Below, in pieces: positions 23,546 to 26,211 of a DNA stretch of 26,211 nt. The stretch comes from JAVJUS01 sp040220455. Lineage in GTDB: Bacteria; Pseudomonadota; Alphaproteobacteria; DSM-16000; Inquilinaceae. How positions within the stretch are numbered: the first letter of the stretch is position 1; every line of letters begins with the position of its first letter. Under the pieces are notes generated by a model that had not been told where the DNA came from, ran no database searches, and worked only from the letters and a program-made list of their open reading frames with translations. The translations under genes and the position numbers were made by a program. The stretch is from assembly GCA_040220455.1 (NCBI GenBank), contig JAVJUS010000004.1:1-26211 (forward strand), in the 5' to 3' direction.

Positions 23546-25258
23546 CTATTCGGTCGCCCGTGCCCAGTCCTCGACCCACATGGTGGAGCCGTACTGGTGG
23601 CCGGTCGGTGTCACGCCCTCGAGCCAGAAGGGCAGGATGTAGGGGTTGGCGCGGAAATAGAGCGGCAGGGCCGGCAGCTCCTCGGCGTAGATCGCCTGGA
23701 TCCAGCGCCAGAGCACCGCCCGCCGCCCGGCGTCGAGCTCGACCTCCGTCGCCTCGAGCATCGCGTCCATGGCCGGGTTGTCGAAGCCCGGATAGTTCTG
23801 GCCGGCCCAGTTGTTCTCCGCCGTCGGGATGTGGTCGGAGTGCAGCGTCGTGCGCGGCACGTTCTCCGGCGAGGAGATCCAGGCGAACATGGCCATCGCC
23901 GGGAAGGCGCGGCGGGAGACGGTCTCGCCGAAGAAGGTGCGGGCATCCTCGTTGTCGATGGTGATGCGCACCCCGACCTCGGACCATTGCGACTGCAGCA
24001 CCTGCTGGACCAGCTCGCGCGTGCGGTTGCCGGCGGTGGTCATCAGCGTGAAGGCGAGCCGGGTGCCGTCGTCGTTCACGCGCACGCCGTCGACGACCTC
24101 GTCGAAGCCCGCTTCCTCGAACAGGGCGACCGCGCGCTCCGGGTCATGGCCGTAGCGCCGGATGTCCGCGTCGAACACGCGGTCGAGCTCGGAGACGCTG
24201 GAATGCGCCACCGGCTGGCGGCCCGCGAAGAGCTGGTCGACCAGCGTCCGCCGGTCGAGCGCGTGGAGCAGGCCCTGGCGCACCCGGCGGTCGGCCAGCG
24301 CCGGGTTGTCCAGGTTGAGGTCGATATGCTCGTAGATCAGCCCCGGCTGGTAGAGCACCCGGAAGTCGTCGCCGTGCCGCTCCTCGAAGGCCAGCGCCTG
24401 GTCGAGCGTCAGCCCCAGTTCGCCCGCGATCATGTCGACCGAGCCGGAGAGCAGGTTCGCCTCCAGCGCGGCGGTGTTCTCGACCGTGCGCAGGACGATC
24501 CGGTCGAAGCGCGGCGGCGTTCCGTACCAGGTGCCGTTCGGCTCCAGCACCATGAAGGCGCCGGTCTCCGCCTCCGTGATCCGGTAGGGGCCGAAATAGA
24601 GGCCCGGGTTCGTCGGCTCGGCGTTGTAGAGGGTGCGGTTGCGGTATTCGGCCGGATCGGCCTCGAAGATCGGGCGTTCCAGGTGCGCCGGCAAGGGGCG
24701 CAGGTCGTTGACCGCGTTGTACTGGAAGTCGACCTTGTCGAAATGGGCCGTGAAGGTCTTCTCGTCGTGGATCTCCAGCCGGTAGAGCGAGCGGTAGAGT
24801 TCCTGATTGGCGAAGGGCGAGAGGTCGTGCCGGCCGACCTCCCAGGTGAATTCGATGTCGGCGGTGGTCAGCGGCGTGCCGTCGCCCCAGGTCGCGTCCG
24901 GCTGGAGGGTGTAGGTCACGGCGATGCCGTCCTCGCCCTCCGGCGTCACCTCCCGCACCGCGCCGCCATTGTCGAGCGTCGGCAGTTCGGTGCACAGCAT
25001 GCAGATCAGCTCCCACTCCGCGTCGTAGGTCGTGATCGGCCGCCGCGCCATGGCGAGCGCGTAGCTCGCCGCCACCGAAGGCTCGATCGACGGGTGCAGG
25101 GTCGGCGGATACTGCGAGACGCCGATCGTCAGCGTCCCGTCGCCGCCGGCCTCCGGCGCGGTCTCTTGGGCCGAGGCCTCGCCATGGAGCAGGAGGAGGG
25201 CGCCGGCGAGCGCCAGGACGGCGGGCAGCGCGGCGAGTCGGCGGCGGACGTCGAGCAT
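23546..25258 (-). CDS. ABC importer periplasmic binding protein, family 5 (second importer)
   Basis: A 570-residue SBP_bac_5 protein. The signal peptide has a basic MLDVRRR start, a hydrophobic core and cleavage after Ala30 (GEASA before Q). Family features are LTIGVSQYPPTLHPS at the mature N-terminus, TLQPDATWGDGTPLTTADIEFTWE, RRVRQGLLHALDRRTLVDQL, and ALPLYFRANPYI near the C-terminus. It is distant from the two receptors at 7178-10773. It contains an ICMLC pair of cysteines near residue 90. The start at 25258 was chosen because the signal peptide begins there. An upstream extension lacks sense and would overlap the promoter region. It is the first gene of the minus-strand operon with the ATP-grasp protein and two permeases. 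Confidence 0.9.
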   Translation of the reverse strand: MLDVRRRLAALPAVLALAGALLLLHGEASAQETAPEAGGDGTLTIGVSQYPPTLHPSIEPSVAASYALAMARRPITTYDAEWELICMLCTELPTLDNGGAVREVTPEGEDGIAVTYTLQPDATWGDGTPLTTADIEFTWEVGRHDLSPFANQELYRSLYRLEIHDEKTFTAHFDKVDFQYNAVNDLRPLPAHLERPIFEADPAEYRNRTLYNAEPTNPGLYFGPYRITEAETGAFMVLEPNGTWYGTPPRFDRIVLRTVENTAALEANLLSGSVDMIAGELGLTLDQALAFEERHGDDFRVLYQPGLIYEHIDLNLDNPALADRRVRQGLLHALDRRTLVDQLFAGRQPVAHSSVSELDRVFDADIRRYGHDPERAVALFEEAGFDEVVDGVRVNDDGTRLAFTLMTTAGNRTRELVQQVLQSQWSEVGVRITIDNEDARTFFGETVSRRAFPAMAMFAWISSPENVPRTTLHSDHIPTAENNWAGQNYPGFDNPAMDAMLEATEVELDAGRRAVLWRWIQAIYAEELPALPLYFRANPYILPFWLEGVTPTGHQYGSTMWVEDWARATE

Positions 25259-25319
25259 GCGCGGGGGCTCCGGTCGAAGCGGGCGGGACGGGCGGATTGC
25301 ACGTACCCGTACACCCGAC

Positions 25320-25349
25320 ATTACCTGACAGGCCCGCGGGCGGTGTCAA
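25320..25349 (-). promoter_or_regulatory. Sigma-70 type promoter of the second importer operon, with dyad in spacer
   Basis: On the minus strand a perfect -35 TTGACA (25344-25349) is followed by an 18-base spacer and -10 GGTAAT (25320-25325, four of six consensus bases). Transcription would start near 25313, giving a leader of about 55 bases before the binding-protein ATG. The spacer is mostly the 10-bp palindrome GCCCGCGGGC (25332-25341), flanked by TGACA/TGTCA inverted arms (25326-25330 and 25344-25348), a candidate repressor site. Confidence 0.55.
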
Positions 25350-25543
25350 TTCGGGGGTGCCGTGTGGCGCCATGCCTAGCCGCGCGCAGATCGGTCCATA
25401 CGGCGGGACTTGCTTGATGAACGTGACCGGGGTATGCGACCTCGGTATCCCGGTTATCGGGCTCTAAGACCTAGGTCACGAACTCATAAAGGGGATTCCC
25501 TCTGGCGGCCAGCTGTGATTCAAGGTCCTTAGAAGGAGGGGCC

Positions 25544-25942
25544 ATGACCCAGACACGGCGCTACGAACTGACGGACTTCGAATGGTCGATCATCGAGCCG
25601 CTGTTGCCGAACAAGCCGCGCGGCGTTCCGCGGGTCGACGATCGCAAGGTGCTCAACGGCATCTATTGGCGGCTGAGGACCGGCTCGCCCTGGGCCGACA
25701 TCCCCGAGCGCTACGGTCCGGCCACGACCTGCTACAACCGCTTCGTCCGGTGGCGGAAGATCGGCGTCTGGGATCGCATTTTCGAAGCCGTTTCGAAGGC
25801 TTACGACGGCGACCTGCAGATGCTCGACGCCTCGTCCATCCGGGTCCATCAGCATGCCGCCAACGGTAAAAAGGGGGCCCGGAAACCGCCGCTGGGGACC
25901 AGCCTGACACCCGAAGCATGGGGCGCTCGCGGGGCGGGCTGA
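25544..25942 (+). CDS. IS5-family transposase, first frame (OrfA)
   Basis: A 132-codon frame with a strong AGAAGGAGGGG before the ATG. It begins TQTRRYELTDFEWSIIEPLL and contains PNKPRGVPRVDDRKVLNGIY and WRLRTGSPWADIPERYGPAT, the conserved N-terminal DUF4096-type region of IS5/IS427 transposases. The first catalytic Asp is in MLDASSIRVHQHAA. After NGKKGA the frame leaves the family sequence and ends at 25942. The homologous continuation is in the -1 frame, so the full enzyme needs a frameshift near 25870. The last 20 or so residues are out-of-frame tail. Confidence 0.9.
   Translation: MTQTRRYELTDFEWSIIEPLLPNKPRGVPRVDDRKVLNGIYWRLRTGSPWADIPERYGPATTCYNRFVRWRKIGVWDRIFEAVSKAYDGDLQMLDASSIRVHQHAANGKKGARKPPLGTSLTPEAWGARGAG
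25870..25876 (+). promoter_or_regulatory. Candidate programmed -1 frameshift site (A-AAG-GGG)
   Basis: In the OrfA frame this heptamer is read A AAG GGG. Slipping back one base allows re-pairing on AAA and GGG, then reading continues GGC CCG GAA into the OrfB frame. Two-frame transposases joined by -1 slippage are known in IS families, including the IS427 group. A simple mutation in the G run would look the same from sequence alone. Confidence 0.5.
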
Positions 25943-26211
25943 CCACCAAGATCCACGCGCTCGTGGACGCCAACGGCCTGCCCGTCGCGGTCACGCTCAG
26001 CGAGGGCCAGGCGCATGACGGCAAGCGCGCCGCCGACCTGCTGACCGGTCTCGGCCCCGGCCAGGTCCTTCTCGCCGACAGGGCCTATGACAGCGACGCC
26101 TTGCGCCGGGATGTCGCGAGCCGAGGGGCCTGGGCCAACATCAAGCCGATGCCCGGCCGCGTGCGCGTGCCGGCCTTCAGCGCCTTTCTCTATCGCTATC
26201 GCAATCTGGTC
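25918..26211 (+). CDS. IS5-family transposase, second frame (OrfB), cut by window end
   Basis: An open frame of 98 codons to the window edge, counted from the ATG at 25918. The frame is open from the slip site at 25870, and most product is probably made as an OrfA-OrfB fusion. It carries GRSRGGLTTKIHALVDANG and the second catalytic Asp in VLLADRAYDSD. It ends in SAFLYRYRNLV, directly before the position where this family has the catalytic Glu (usually E-RFFNK). Gene length and intactness beyond this point are unknown. Confidence 0.85.
   Translation, partial: MGRSRGGLTTKIHALVDANGLPVAVTLSEGQAHDGKRAADLLTGLGPGQVLLADRAYDSDALRRDVASRGAWANIKPMPGRVRVPAFSAFLYRYRNLV

Larger units (their letters stand above)
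25474..26211 (+). mobile_element. IS5-family (IS427-group-like) insertion sequence, left part
   Basis: Two-frame IS5-type transposase genes follow a 70-base leader. The left end is inferred at about 25474, just after a CTA within CTAG, where the sequence GGTCACGAACTCATAAAG begins. IS427-group elements usually insert at CTAG/TA targets. The right end and its inverted repeat lie beyond the window, so the end and target duplication cannot be confirmed. Confidence 0.7.

Overview
The window is about 26 kb of very GC-rich DNA from an alphaproteobacterium, most likely a Rhodospirillales-type organism. The best single clue is the fragment at the left edge. It encodes the start of a 5-aminolevulinate synthase, the Shemin-pathway enzyme that among bacteria is essentially alphaproteobacterial. 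The dense, high-GC3 coding style, the many family-5 (peptide-type) ABC importer genes and an IS5/IS427-type element agree with this. No tRNA, rRNA or CRISPR array was seen.

Left third (1-6751). hemA (minus strand, cut by the window edge) is divergent from a gene for a secreted RTX protein carrying two near-duplicate LamG-like domains. Their shared upstream region holds a perfect FNR/FixK-type box (361-374). Next come two paralogous NarL/FixJ-type regulators facing each other (3327-4055 plus, 4292-4960 minus). Both have lost the phosphorylation residues of the receiver domain but keep intact LuxR-type HTH domains. A hairpin lies between their 3' ends, and the minus-strand gene has a long AT-richer upstream region with palindromes. 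A secreted protein of unknown function (5579-6751, minus) with an 18-bp tandem repeat at its 3' side closes this part.

Middle (7178-20147, plus). This is a long peptide-importer gene cluster. Two paralogous periplasmic binding proteins are followed by two permeases and two ATPases, making one complete ABC importer with two alternative receptors. Downstream lie a tandem universal stress protein, a glutathione S-transferase, a ribokinase-family kinase overlapping it by 4 bp, a 32-residue single-TM protein, an M20 amidohydrolase/peptidase, and a PrcB-like lipoprotein. A ~128-bp palindromic repeat element sits before the lipoprotein gene. Hairpins follow each binding-protein gene, which would favour more receptor than translocator.

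Right part (20163-25258, minus) is a second importer operon: binding protein, an ATP-grasp-fold protein, and two permeases. It has no ATPase gene, so it probably borrows ATPases from elsewhere, perhaps those at 12988-15133. The ATP-grasp protein keeps the ATP-binding lysine loop but appears to lack all three metal ligands. A good sigma-70 promoter (25320-25349) with a dyad in its spacer sits upstream. The window ends inside an IS5-family (IS427-group-like) insertion sequence. Its transposase is split into two frames at an A-AAG-GGG slip site, and the sequence stops just before the expected catalytic Glu.

The observations most worth pursuing are the paired receiver-degenerate regulators, the ATP-grasp protein with a degraded metal site in an ATPase-less importer operon, and the FNR box upstream of hemA.
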